From Edaphochlamys debaryana (Eukaryota; Chlorophyta; Chlorophyceae; Chlamydomonadales): a stretch of DNA of 64,000 nt. Positions 1 to 11,495 of the stretch are shown one piece after another. How positions within the stretch are numbered: the stretch's first letter is position 1; the number at the start of each line of letters is the position of its first letter. Location of the stretch: positions 248,001 through 312,000 of the forward strand of contig JAEHOE010000103.1 of NCBI GenBank assembly GCA_016858145.1. The letters run 5' to 3'. The notes under the pieces were generated by a model. The model was not told the DNA's origin, did not search any database, and saw only the letters and a list, made by a program, of their open reading frames with translations. A program made the position numbers and the translations under genes.

Positions 1-3000
1 GGCGGCGGCGGTCGTGGCGACGGCGCTGCTGACGCCGGCTGCGAAGGCAGCACCGGAGGCTGACGCAGGGATCGCGCCGGGCTGCGTTCTGGCCAGCGGC
101 GCCCTTTGCGCCAGGGCTGCCTGCATGCCTGCCGCCTGGGCCGCTGCTGCGGGCTTCTCGGCGGCGGTTGGGGCCGGGCCAGAGGGCTTGGCGGCGGGGG
201 CGGTGCAGGTGAGGGTGAGAGTCGAATGGCCCGCGGCCGGGTCCTGCTGCTGCTGCCCGTGTTGCAGCCTGTGGTGAGGCGGGTGGTGGTGATGGTGGTG
301 CGCGCCGGGGGACCACGCCTTGCGGGCGGGGCTGACGATGGGCAGGCCAGGCGCTGAGCCCGAGTTGGAATTGCGTGGGGCTGCCAGGATGGTGCCGGTC
401 ACCGAGCCCGGGAGGGGCCGGCCGGGCGAGCCCTGCGGGGGAGAGGACAGCAAAGATTCAACACCAAGCGCTGATTGCAGCGAATGAATGGGTGCTTCCT
501 ACCTAGGTGCGTACTACCGCCTCTGTCCGGCAAACACCTTTCGGGCACTACCGTTATCATGCAATCATCCATGCGGCGGCCTTACCTGGAAGTCCAGCAG
601 CAGATCCGCGTTGGCGCTGATCCTGCGGTTGACGGTCTCCAGCGTCACACGCCCTCCACTGGGGCCAGCGCTCGGGCCGGAAGCGCTGGGGGCCCAGAAC
701 AGGTGGCTGCTGCCTCCTGCGCCTGCCGCCGCCGAGGGCGGCGCGCGCGAGGCGCTGCCGGGAGCTGCCAGGGTTGCCGCCAGGGACTTGCAGGTGCTGG
801 CGAGCTCGGCGGTGAGCGGCGTGGCGGGGGCCGAGCCGGAGCGGAGGTAGGAGAAGGTGGGCGTCACGCCCAGCAGGCCGTTGGGCGAGGGCGAGGGCAC
901 GAGGCCGTCGTACAGGCTCGTGCCCTTGGTGAGGGCGGGAGAGGTGGCAGGGGCGCCAGTCGGGGCTGCGGCGGGCGGAGCGCGCTGGGGCTGGCCCTGC
1001 TCATCCGCGGGCGATGCGGCTGCTGCGCTCTGCTCCTCGTCGCCCGCCGCCTCAGCGGCAAAGTTCAGCAGCCGCTGCACAGCGTCGGCCGAGAAGCAGG
1101 CGCCGCCGCCGCCCAGGCCGAGGCTGATGCTGCCAGTGGAGCCCACGGACGCGTCGAGACGCTGTGCCGGGTCGCCGTTGGCAGCCGCCGCAGAGCGGGC
1201 GGCGGAGGCCAGCGCCGGCTGGGGCGTGGAGGAGGCGGAGGACACGAAGCCCTTGATGGACTCCCGGACGTCGCCCATCTCGGCCATGACTAAGGCCTGC
1301 TCAGCGGCACCCTCGATGGCATCGGCATCGGCGGCGGCGGCGAGGGGCTGGCCGGCGGCGGCCGAGCCCTCCCGGGGACTGGCGGAGGAAGTTCGGCTGG
1401 GTGGCGCCGGTGACCGCAGCACCACGACAGGGTGGAGCTGAGGCGAGCCGGAGCCTGCCGCAGCGACCCCGGCGTCGCCGTCTGGGGAGGTGCGAGGGCT
1501 GACGGTGCGGCGGCGAGAGACAGGCGTCTTGAACTCGGCCGGCGGGGTATCGTCGGCGCCCTCGCCGGAGGCCCTGGGCAGGTGCGCTGTGGCGCGGGGC
1601 GAGTGCGCCGCCGCGGCGGAGGCACTGCCGACGGAGGAGGCGTGGAAACTGTGGACGGGGGAGTCGTGGACGGAGCTCACGGCGCCTAGGCCGGACAGCG
1701 CACCCGCGATGCCGCTGGCGGCGGTGCGGTTGAGGCGTGAGGGCGTGGGCTCGGCAGTCTGGGTCGCGTACACGGCCTGGCCCCGGTCGTTGCCGCTGCT
1801 GCAGCTGCCGCTGACGGACTGCAGCACCAGTGGCTCGGCGGAGGCGGGGGCCGCGAAGAAGCCATCACCCGCTGCAGCAGCGCCGTCAGCGTCACCGGAG
1901 CACGAGCTGGCGGATGCGGGCAGCCGGCGGCGGGTCGGCGTGAAGAGCCGGTCGCCGGCCGGTGTGGCGGCGCCGTCGTCGCCAGCGCTGGCACGCGCCG
2001 CAGCGATGGCTGCTGCCGCGGCAAGCAGCGCACCCGTGGGGTCGAGCCGCTCCGCCAGGGGCGTGCCGTTCTCGCCCACGGAGCTGCACGTGGGCGCGGC
2101 GCTGTGGACTGCGGCTGCCGAAGCTGTGAGGCTGGGAGCCCCGCTGACGTTCGAGGCCGCGCCCTGCGCGAGCTTCGAAGCCGCCACGGCCAGGGACGCC
2201 GAGGCGGAGAGGCACAGGCCGCGAGCGATGAGGTCCGGCAGCTCCTCGTATGCTGGCGGAGGCGGCAGGGCGTCCTGCTCAGCCATGGCAGGAGGGCCGG
2301 GAGGGGATGCGACGACAAGGGCTCCGCTGGCGCCGGCTGAAGCAGCAGCAGCCGAGGCGAAGGAGAAGGTGGTCGCAGCAGACGCGGCCTCAGCTGCGGC
2401 GTCGACGGTGGCCGAGCCGGCTTGCGTGATGCCGGGGCTTTCGGCGACGCCGGTGCTTGCTGCCAGGGTATCGAGCGACGGCGAGTCGGCGGCGGCCGGG
2501 GATGCCGGCGGCGGCTCATGCTGCTCTTGCGGTGCCAGAGACGGCTGCACCAGATGGCCTAGCTGGACGTCCTCGTGGGCGTGGCGGCGCGGGCGCATCG
2601 GCATCGGCGACGCCAGGGCACCGAGGAGCGCTCCCCAGAAGTTGGCCTGCGCGGCAGCGTGGGCCGCAGCCGCCGCCACAGCAGGTGCCGGCACTGGCGC
2701 GGCAAGGACCACCGCGGGCGAAGCACCAGCCCGGGGCGGCGTGCCCTGGCGCAGCGGCCCTGTCACGCCCGGCGTGTCGCCTGGGCTGCCCGCCACCGCC
2801 ATGCCGAACAGCGTGGGCGAGAAGCCTCCGGAGTGCTCCCACGCGCCCGCACCCGCGGCATCCGGTGCCGCCCCGTCGCCGTTCGCCTGGCGCCACACAG
2901 GCGTGCCCATGGCACAGTCGCCCCTGCCGGGACCAAAGGCGAAGCTCATCTCGGAGGGGCTCGCGGCGCCTTGGCCGGCAGCCGGCTGCGGCATGAAGGC

Positions 3001-6000
3001 CCACATGCCGAGGGAGGGAGCGGGGCTCATGGCGCTGGTGCCGGGGCCAGCAGCATCTGCGCGGGGGCTCGGATCCTGGCCGTCAAGAGCTGCCGGCCTG
3101 CTGCACCTTGCAAGCACCGGGGCGGGCGTTGCTGCGGCTGAGGGCACGGTGACCAGCTGGTGGCCAAAGGAGAAGGCCGGGGAGCTGCCTGCAAAGCCGA
3201 AAGCGGGCGAGCCCAGCGCAGCACCGCTTGCGGCCGCGGCGGCGGCGTCGAGGTGCGCGCCGAACGTGATGGCTGGGGACGATGGCGAGGCGCTGCTGGG
3301 GCCGGGGGCCACAAAGCCAAACACGGGCGACGCCGCGAAGGCTGCGGTGGCTGCGCTGGCGGCGGGGCCGATGCCAAAGGAGAACGCCGGCGAGAGGGGC
3401 GACGCTTGGCCGTGGCCTTGGCCAAGGTTGAACACCGGCGATGCGGCCATCACGGCCGCTAGCGTCAGGCCGCTGGGGTTCAGGCCGAAGGAGAACATGG
3501 GCGAGCCGGCAGCGTCGACGGCTCCAGCCGGGCCACTGAAGCCGAAGACCGGTGTACCAGCCTCGGCGGGGCCAGCGGCGCCGAAGGAGAAGGCCGGCGA
3601 GGCGAAGGCGCCGCCACGCTGTGCTCCGCCACCGAAGCTGAACGCTGGCGAGGAGCCTGCTGCAGGCATCGTACCCAGCGCGAAGGTTATGGTTGGCGAG
3701 TGCTGCACCGTCGGCGCCTGGCCCAGCTCGTCCACCGAGCCCGGCGGGCGAGCGGACGTGCCCAGCTGCAGCAGGCCCGGCGCTCCGAAAGACGCCTCCG
3801 CGTGCTCCTCCCGAGAGCGGTAGCGGTGCGCCGCCGGCGTCACGTCCTCCCCAGCCGCCGCACCCCCGCCCAGAGCGCCAAAGCCGAAGCTGAAGCTGCC
3901 GGTTGTGGGCGGCGCGCGGCCTCCGCGGGCGTCGCTCTCGAGACGGAAGGCCGGCGGAACGTCGTGTGCCCAGTGGACGAAGCTCACCGGTCGCAGCTGG
4001 CCGCCAGGGGTGGACGAGGGCGTCACGCGCAGGGACATCTGCTTGGCGGCGGTGCTGAAGCCGAACGAGGCGGCCTCGCTGTTGGCGGGCGAGTCGCTGG
4101 GGCCACCGGCGTTTGGCGCAGTGATGGGGCTGTCCATGCTGGGGGGCATGGCCAGGACCAGCTGCGGCGCGGTTGGGCTGGGGTGGTGGAGGCCGTGGCT
4201 GGAGCGGGCGGCCTGCGCCCGGGCCCCGCCGGCTTGCGGCAAGGGGGAGCGCAGGTGCGCCAGCAACTGGGCGAAGCTGAACGCCGCCGCTGCGGCCACG
4301 GCCGTATCGGCGGCAGTGGGTGCCGCCTCGCTGGCCGTGGCGGTAGCGGACTCCGCAGGGGCGGCGGGCTCGGTGGCGTCGGCGCCGGTAGCCGCAGCCT
4401 CGTTGGTGGCGTGCGGTGCTGGGTTGGTCGCGGCGGCGGCGGCGGCAGCGGCCGGCGGCCTGCCTGCCGCGTGCAGGAACGCGAGTAACTTGCCAAAGCC
4501 GACGTCCGCCTCGGCCGCCGCACAGGCGGGAGCGGCGCCAGCGGGCTCAGAGACCGCGGCCTCCTCCTGCGCCTCCGCCTGCGCTGCAGCCTCCGCCTGC
4601 GCCTCGCGCTGCTCAGGTGCCCGCGCCGCAGCCTGGGCTTCCGCAGCGAGCGCCTCGCCGATCGGGCGCATGGCTGCCGCAGCGGACGAGGCCGCCGCCA
4701 GGCGGGAGACCCCAGGGCCGGCCCGGCCAGCGGCGCCGGCTGCGGCAGCAGAACGACGATGGTGGTGCGCCGGCAGCGGCGACTGCAGCTGCGCGAGAAG
4801 CTGAGCGAAGGCAAAGCCTGCAGGCGCACGTGCGGACGCCGCCGGAGACTGCGCCGGCCGAGGCTGCTGTGCAGCCGTCGTCGTCGAGGCCTCAGCCCGC
4901 GCATCCGTCGCCAGCTCCGCCGCCGCGTCAACCGGAGGCGCGAGGGCGGCGGCTTCCGGCGGGCTGAGGGACTCACGGAACCGGTCAGCCAGGTTGTCCA
5001 GGGCTCGCAGCTGCACCGGCGTCAGAGCCATGAGCGGCAGTGGGGAGCCAAAGTATGCTCCGGGCGCTGCAGCCGAGTTCGCCGGGCCCGGCAGCACAGG
5101 TGAGGGCGTGCCCTCCTCCACGGCCGGCCCAGCGTTGGCTCCGAAGCCCCCAAACGGAACGCCCATAGCCAGGCCGGGCGTGGCAGCGCCGCCAGGAGGG
5201 ACCATGAGGGTGAATGTGATGGGCGACGGTCCGCTCTCGCCGGCAGCACCCTCCATGCCGATGCCGCCCGAGGCCGGGGCCAGGGCGCTGTACATGCGGA
5301 GGGCCGTGAGGCGCGCAACGCTGCAGAAGGAGGCCAGCGAGGTGGGCGTGGCGAAGGCCTCGAGCGGCGTGGCGTAGATGGTGGAGGTCGGGGAAGCAGG
5401 CCACGCGGCGTAGGGGGTGTTGGGGTAGCTCCCGCCACGGAGCCCGGCCGCGGCACTGCCTGGCAGCGCGCCGGCCTTGGCTGCGCTGCTGGAGGCGGAG
5501 GCGGGGTCCAACGACGGTGCCGAAGCCAGTAACGCCGGGAAGGAGACCTCCTGGTTGCGGCCCTGCAGGGCGGGAAGGACAGGGGACAGACAGGACGATA
5601 ATGCAGTGCCATGGCATGAGGGACAGGGGACAAGGTGATCAACGACTCGGGAGGATTGAAGAGTCACGCACGCATCTCCTCCTTTGCGTACCCGCTCGCT
5701 GCCGGAGCCGTGCACAGGCGACGGTGTGCCGATGCTGGCCGCGCCGAGGGGCGACAGAGGCAGCGGCAGGCTGGGGTGCGCCTCGAGCTGGACAGGGGAG
5801 CCCGGGGACGGAGCACCCTCCTGCGGTGGCTCCTCTTGGGGCGCGGCGCTGGTCACAGACGATTGCAGCTCCGCCGCCAGCGGCTCCTCAGCGCGGGCGC
5901 TGCCTCCGGATGCCGCGGGGCTGCCCGCCCTGGAGTCGGAGCTCTCGGCCGTGGAGCCCGCCTCGACCTCCTCGGCCGTGCGCAGGTTGAAGCCCATGCC

Positions 6001-9000
6001 GCTGAAGCTGATAGACTCGGCGGGAAGCGACTGGGCGGAGGAGGCGTTGGCGGAGGATGGCACGAACGGCTCAGCGGCAGTGAGGGCAGCGGGGACCTGC
6101 TCGAGGCCGGGCTCGGCAGCCTCGGCCTGGACGGGGTAGGAGCCCTTGCAGGAGGAGGCAGCGTCCACTGCGGCCTCAGCCTCCAGGTCGCTACCGCCAA
6201 GGGGCGCGGGGGCAGCAGCGCACGAGCCGGCGGGGCTGGCGGCGGTGGCGGCCTCCTCCTCGGCCGGCATCTCGGGCAGGCTGCCCAGGCTGTGGACGTG
6301 GGGGCTGGAAGCGCGGCTCGCAATGCCCTCGTCAGCCGCCTGCTCGACGCCGGACCAGCCCGGGGGGCTAAGACGCGAGGCCACGGGCGTGGGCATGTCG
6401 CCAAAGGGCCCGGGGCTGGCCGCGCCGTAGGACCCGGCAGGGCTCGCCATGGCCCCGAAGAGGTCATTGGCGCTTTGGCGGGCCCAAGCCCCCTCGTCGT
6501 GATCGCCAAACGGAGGGAGGCTGCCGTTGTCGAGCGCCGGCACGCTGTCACCAAACGCTGATGAGCGATCGCCAAGGTCAATGACATGCATGCTGCTGTC
6601 GTCCGCGTCCGCTGCTGCCGCGAACGGGTTCGAGGGCTCAGCGCCGCCTTCGGCGACGGGCGTAGGTGGCAGGCTGGGCATGTTGTAGGCAGGCTCCGGG
6701 GAAGTAGCCTGGACCGGAGAGCCCACGCGCTGCGGCAGCGGCGTGGGGCCGCAGCTGGGTGCCGGTGAGCAACCCTCGAAGTCGAACAGGGGGTTGCTCA
6801 GGAGCGCTGGAGACTGCACGCCCTCGCTGGGCAGCGATGGTGAGGCGGCGTTGACGAAGGGGCCTGCTGGGGTGCTCGCGGCGCTCAGGTCCCAGGCTGA
6901 GGCCACGACAGCCGCATCCGGGCTGGCTGCCAGGTCCTGCCGTGATGCCGAGGGGGGCGGGGCCGGAGAGGCCAGGAGCGAGTTTGAGGGGCTGAGGGGC
7001 TCCGGCTCGGGGCTGGGCTGCATGGCCCAGGCGGAGAAGGCCACGGGCTGAGGCAGCTGAGACACCATGCTCAGGCCAGCCGACGCCTGAGGAGAGAGTC
7101 CCGGCGGTGACATCATCACCCCTGGGCTGGCTGCCATGGCGGCGCTGAGTGCCTCGTCGTGTGGGGCCTCGCCCTGCTCAGCGGCCCAGCTTGCGAAGGC
7201 GACGGGCTGCGGCCACTGCGACGTGACGCTCAGGCCGGCAGACGGCTGCGGCGAAGCCCCGGGGCCGCTCACCGCACCCGGCGAGGCATGGAAGCCGCCG
7301 AAGGAGGGCGGACTTGAGGAGGCGTGGCTCGCGGCAGCGCCGGAAACCTGCGTGCTGGACGCCTGGCCGAAGCCGGCCCCGAACATTTGGGGGCTGGATG
7401 CCTGGCCGAAGCCAGCCCCAAAGGAACGGAGCTCCCCGATGGGACTGGCAGCGGCGTAGTCGTCCACGTCCATGGGGCTCAGTCCAACGCTGGCTGACGA
7501 GGGGCTGGCGCCGAAGGGCTGGGGCGGAGGGGTTGGGAGCACGTCCATGCCAGCCGCCCAGGCCGAGAACGGCATGGCCTCGGGGGAACGGCTGATGACG
7601 CTGAGTCCTGGCGTGGCGCTAGCAGCCGCAGCGGGGCGGCCGGCGAAGCTGGCGGTGGAGGAGGAAGGGGACCCGGGGCCCGAGACGCGCTGCCCACCGA
7701 GAGCGGACCCGACCGAGACGCTGAGGATGGTGGTCTGCATGGTCGACTCCTGCAGCGGCGACAGGGCGTGCGAGGCAGGGAACGCCTCCGCCTCGGGCCA
7801 CTGCTGGGGCTGAGGTGACGGAACGGCATCTGCCCATGGGGCCGAGATGGGGCCCTGCGCTCCGTCGTTGTCGCCGTGCCGCTCTCCAAAAGCCGGGCTG
7901 TAGGCGTGGAACCCCACAGGACTGGCCATCGCCCGGAAGCTCTCGACGCCGTGATGGGGCCAGGTGCCAGAGGACGACGCCTCCGCCCCGAAGGCGGGCT
8001 CTGCGGCATCGCCCTCGCTGAGTATGAGCGGCGAGGGCGGGAGGACGGTGTGCGTGGGCGCCAGGGCGAGCTGCACCAGGCGCTCCTCGGCTGCCATCAG
8101 CTGTTCCTGCAGGCGTGCCTTGGCGCTCTGCAGGTCCTCGTTCTCGGCCAGCTGCGGAGCCAAGGGGAACAGGACGGCAGGGCAAACTGTTGGAAGAGAT
8201 CATGCTCACGGTACGGAAATCGCTTACGGCCGACCCACATCGGCAGACACCCAGCCAACGCCAATGACAAGTGACTTTGACATACTCGACACATCAATCA
8301 ATCAGGTAGGAACATGCATGGGAACTGGGCCAAAAGCGAGAGCAAGACCGTGCTACCCACCAGGAGGCCCACGTGGCGCGCGCTGTCCTCCGCATCCTGC
8401 TGCGCCAGCTGCAGCTCCGACTCCTTGAGCTGTTCCACGAGGGCCTGCAGCTGGATGGCCTCCTTGGCCTTCTCCCACAGCGACCGCATCTTGCTCAGCG
8501 CCACCTCGGGCAGCAGGCTCGCGTCCATGCCCATTGACGTGAGCCATTGGCCGAACGAGCCTGCCAGCTCCTCGCCTGGGGGTTAGCGACAGAAGGAAGA
8601 CACGGGAAAGCCAATCAGCCTACGGAAGCGTAGGGCAGAACCTACTGGAGAAGGGCCAGCAGGGCAATGCGGCGCGCTGCCGTGCGTCAGACGCAGGCGG
8701 CTATCAAGCTCCAAGCTTGCCCCATTACTCACTCGTCACCTCCGCCTCCGCGCCCTCAACGGCACCCTCCAACGCCTTGACCATGTCCGCGCAGGCCGTC
8801 GGGGTCTCGCTGGTTGCAGGCCTGGAGCGGCAGGAGGCCGGTGTCCGCACCTCCTGGGCGTACTGGTACAGCGCCGCAACCGATGGGTGGTTGGAGACGC
8901 GCGGGGACATGCTGGCGCGGTAGGAACGGTTCTGGTCCAGCTCGGCCTGTGTACGGGAAGTTGCAAATTCAGGCAACCGAGGACGAGGGAACGGGCTGTG

Positions 9001-9790
9001 CTTGATCACACTGGTGTGGGTGGGATACGTGAAGCTGCATCTGCGTACCTGCTGCTCCCAGGAGCGGGCGCTGTTTAGGGGAGAAAGGCGCGGCCCGTTG
9101 CCAGCGTTCCCAACGGGATCCGGGGAGGCCAGCGACTGCTCGGGCTTGAAGGGGCTACCCAGCATGCTGCCTCGCCTCGTGTTTACGAAGGGCGCCAGAA
9201 CCGGGGCGAAGGGCACGTCGTCGACAGCGTCCAGGCTTGCGGCTACGCTGGATGCCTCAGCGCCGCCGTGTGCCTGGGCCAGACCACCTGCACACAAGAC
9301 GAGGTCAGCGGGGGGTTTGAAGGGGTTGCGGTCACCCAGACAGCTACAAGCGTTTCACTTGCATCATTTTAGCCATCGCACCTTCACGGTCAAGGGACTG
9401 TGTCTCCTTCTGCCGCTTATGACGAAAGAGCGGCGCATCAAGCTTGCTGGCGACATTGGCCAGTTGCTTGGGCACCGGAGCCCTGCTATTCTCCTTGTTA
9501 TCCTGGGGCTTACGCTTGCCCTTAGGCGAAGCCTGCAGCGCACGACAGCGGCCGCAGCTCAGCTCGCGAGTTCCCGGACCCGCAGCTTGCGCAGCCGAGC
9601 TCGCTTAAACATTTTCGCCAAGCCCTACCCGCGTAGAGTTGTTCCATCCTTTGCTCGATACCGTCTGCTTAGATCCAAGGGGCCTCCCGGCGCCAGCGGA
9701 AATGTTAAGAACGTTGTCGTCTGCGCCCAGGCTGCGGTGCCCCCGGCTGCCGAGGGCACCAAACGCTTGAGAGCTACGATCGCCCCTCAT
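1..9790 (-). CDS. Giant low-complexity protein with KEN box, coiled coil and FSFG-like repeats (3' end beyond window)
   Basis: Exons on the minus strand: 9790-9629, 9532-9382, 9287-9049, 8946-8733, 8575-8361, 8151-5692, 5562-586, 432-1 and beyond. All phases match, giving at least 2950 codons. The start is the ATG at 9790. Residues 55-70 are Lys/Arg-rich and include DNKEN, a KEN-box-type degradation motif (residues 67-69). About residues 270-350 form a heptad-like coiled coil (exon 8575-8361 into 8151). The rest is Ser/Ala/Pro-rich with several internal repeat families: SP-x-F-x-FG units (about 3160-4080), F-x-F-A-Q-LL-A-x-L-x-SPLP units, and GLS-x-x-SQ-x-P-x-P-x-x-FSAWA units. FSFG motifs are known from nucleoporins, but I see no nucleoporin fold, so function is unassigned. 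A nuclear or cell-cycle-linked scaffold is only an inference. The apparent stop at 565 lies in an intron; the coding frame resumes at 432. Confidence 0.75.
3160..4080 (-). repeat. SP-x-F-x-FG protein repeat block
   Basis: Within the giant gene about a dozen units of the form (S/T)P-x-F-(S/G)-F-G recur roughly every 20 residues. Variants include SPAFSFG, TPVFGF, SPMFSFG, SPVFGF and SPAITFG. The units differ at the DNA level, so this is an old protein-level repeat rather than a recent DNA duplication. Confidence 0.7.
5563..5691 (-). other. In-frame, stop-free intron (129 nt) of the giant gene
   Basis: On the minus strand a GTACGC donor at 5691 and a CCGCCCTGCAG acceptor ending at 5563 enclose 129 nt, a multiple of three with no stop in frame. 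The enclosed sequence is Cys/His-containing and unlike the Ser/Ala/Pro-rich flanks, which argues that it is an intron rather than coding. Retention would add 43 residues without a frameshift. Confidence 0.65.
8947..9048 (-). other. Second in-frame, stop-free intron (102 nt) of the giant gene
   Basis: A CAGCAG|GTACGC donor at 9048 and a CGTACACAG acceptor ending at 8947 (minus strand) enclose 102 nt with no in-frame stop. Removal joins SWEQQ to AELDQ in phase 0. Retention would insert 34 residues. Confidence 0.6.
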
Positions 9791-11495
9791 AGTTGGTTGC
9801 TACGGGTCAGCGCTAGCGAGCAGCGACATTGTCAGAAAGTCGACGCGTGTCTGTCGCTTCAGAGCAGCCCGCAAAAGCAGCAGCGAGTAAGCGTGTGTTG
9901 CCAAGTTCCTATAAAAGCATTGGATGGGCGTGCAAAACGGTGAAGGCTCAAGCGACCAAGTTTGAAAACAGGGGGACTGAATCCGGCTGGATCCGCGTGG
10001 AGCTCAAGCTCACGCGTGAGTCTCGCAAACAGTCTTGTACGCCTGTATTACTCCATCTTTGCTTACGTGTCTTAGGCCTTAGCAGGACAAGGAGTGGACA
10101 AGCGTCACATGCCGACACACATGCCCATCCTCCCACTCCCAGTGCCCCCCATGCCCAGCTGCTGCAGCTGGGGGCAAACCATGCAGTTGGGGGAGCCTGT
10201 TGAATTCCGCCACCAGCTCACACCCCAACAGTCCGCGTTGGCCAGGGCTCGGCCCCAAGACGAGGTGTGCCCCCTCGTGCCCCCCCGGTGTGCAAGCCCC
10301 CCGTCGGCCCCTTGTGCCCCCCTCGGACCAGCGCGCTACCTCCCGGCCCTCATCCTCAATAGCTCCCCGCCCTCCCTGCCGCCTCCCCGGCCGTCCCTTA
10401 GCCTTCGCCTCCGACGCCGCCCCCGCCACCCTCCCCGCCGTCGCCTCGGCGGCCCTCCCCGGGCCCTGCGGCCGCCAGGCCCACCTACCGAAGCCGGCGT
10501 CCCCGCGTTCCCCGCCTCCTCCCAAGCTCCCATACGCCGGGCCGTGCCCAGCTTTGCAGCAATGCCCAGCGTGTACCGTGTAATGTATACCTTGGGGTTG
10601 GCATGGGCCCGCTGGGGGCTAAGCCGTGGCCCGTGGGGTTAAGCCCAGCGTGCTTGGGACACGGGCTTTGGCTACGGGCTTCTCAAGGTGAACGCATCGA
10701 AGGCGGGGCCCATCTGCGCACCTTGAACATGCCTCTCGACCAGCGCCCTGTCTCCCTTTCCCGGCCCTCCTGCCACCTTTCCCGCCGAGGCGTGAGCCGC
10801 CCAAGCCGCGTTACTAGAGCGGCCTTACGCCCCGGCCGTCTCCTCCCACGCCGCCGCCGCCTCACCCCCTTCCCGCCTCCTGGTGGATGGAAGGCAGGCG
10901 TGCCATCAAGGACCCAACCAGCAGCAGGGAAGGGAGGCCTGTTGGGCGCATGCTCGGAGGCGGGGGTCATGCTGGGGGGGCATGCACGTACCGCCTTGAC
11001 GAGGGGAGCTCCTTCGGCCCCCTTTGCGGCAGCGGTTCTGTCATTCGCACAGTGGCTGAGAGGCTCAGAGCTAGCACGGGCATCAGCCGCTAGCGGAGGG
11101 ACATTCAGGGGCCTCGCTTGGGCCGCTCAGGCCGCTTGGGCTGGCCCCGTGTGCCCACCCCCAAGCTCGCCGGATTCAACGGGCGTACGACACGAATTGC
11201 ACTGCTTTGTGCCGGCCGCGCACGCACACACCACTGAAAACCATTAGAGAGGGGTAGAAGCCTCGAAGCCAAGGACTCTATGGCAGGGTGTGCCTAACCA
11301 TGTAGCTAGCCTAGGCAACTCGCCTTCGAAATGGGGGCCTCACGACCATTCTCTGTGATACGTAATAATGTAGCATGAAATGCAGCATACCCAGCCGCCT
11401 GGCCAGGGCGCTGGTGTTCGGCATTCTCGCGCGGCTGTGGCGTGGCGCCGAAAGTAAGCATACTTTGGCCGTTCCATAATTATATAGGTTACTTT
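9791..11495. other. Divergent intergenic region, no gene supported
   Basis: This separates the divergent giant gene (start 9790) and the propeller gene. Open frames of 60-300 codons occur on both strands but change frame constantly and have no recognisable content. A possible first exon of the propeller gene lies at 11374-11451: ATG followed by a basic/hydrophobic stretch ending in a GTAAGC donor. The only acceptor in the right phase near 11486 would make an intron of about 34 nt, shorter than I would accept. The promoters of both genes should lie here; I could not identify core elements. Confidence 0.4.

Noticed and set aside
1490..3823. 777-codon open frame on the plus strand opposite the giant gene
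   Set aside because: It is an antisense shadow: high GC and biased codon use in the minus-strand gene leave the reverse frame open. Its translation is the mirror of the Ser/Ala/Pro repeats and has no exon boundaries of its own.
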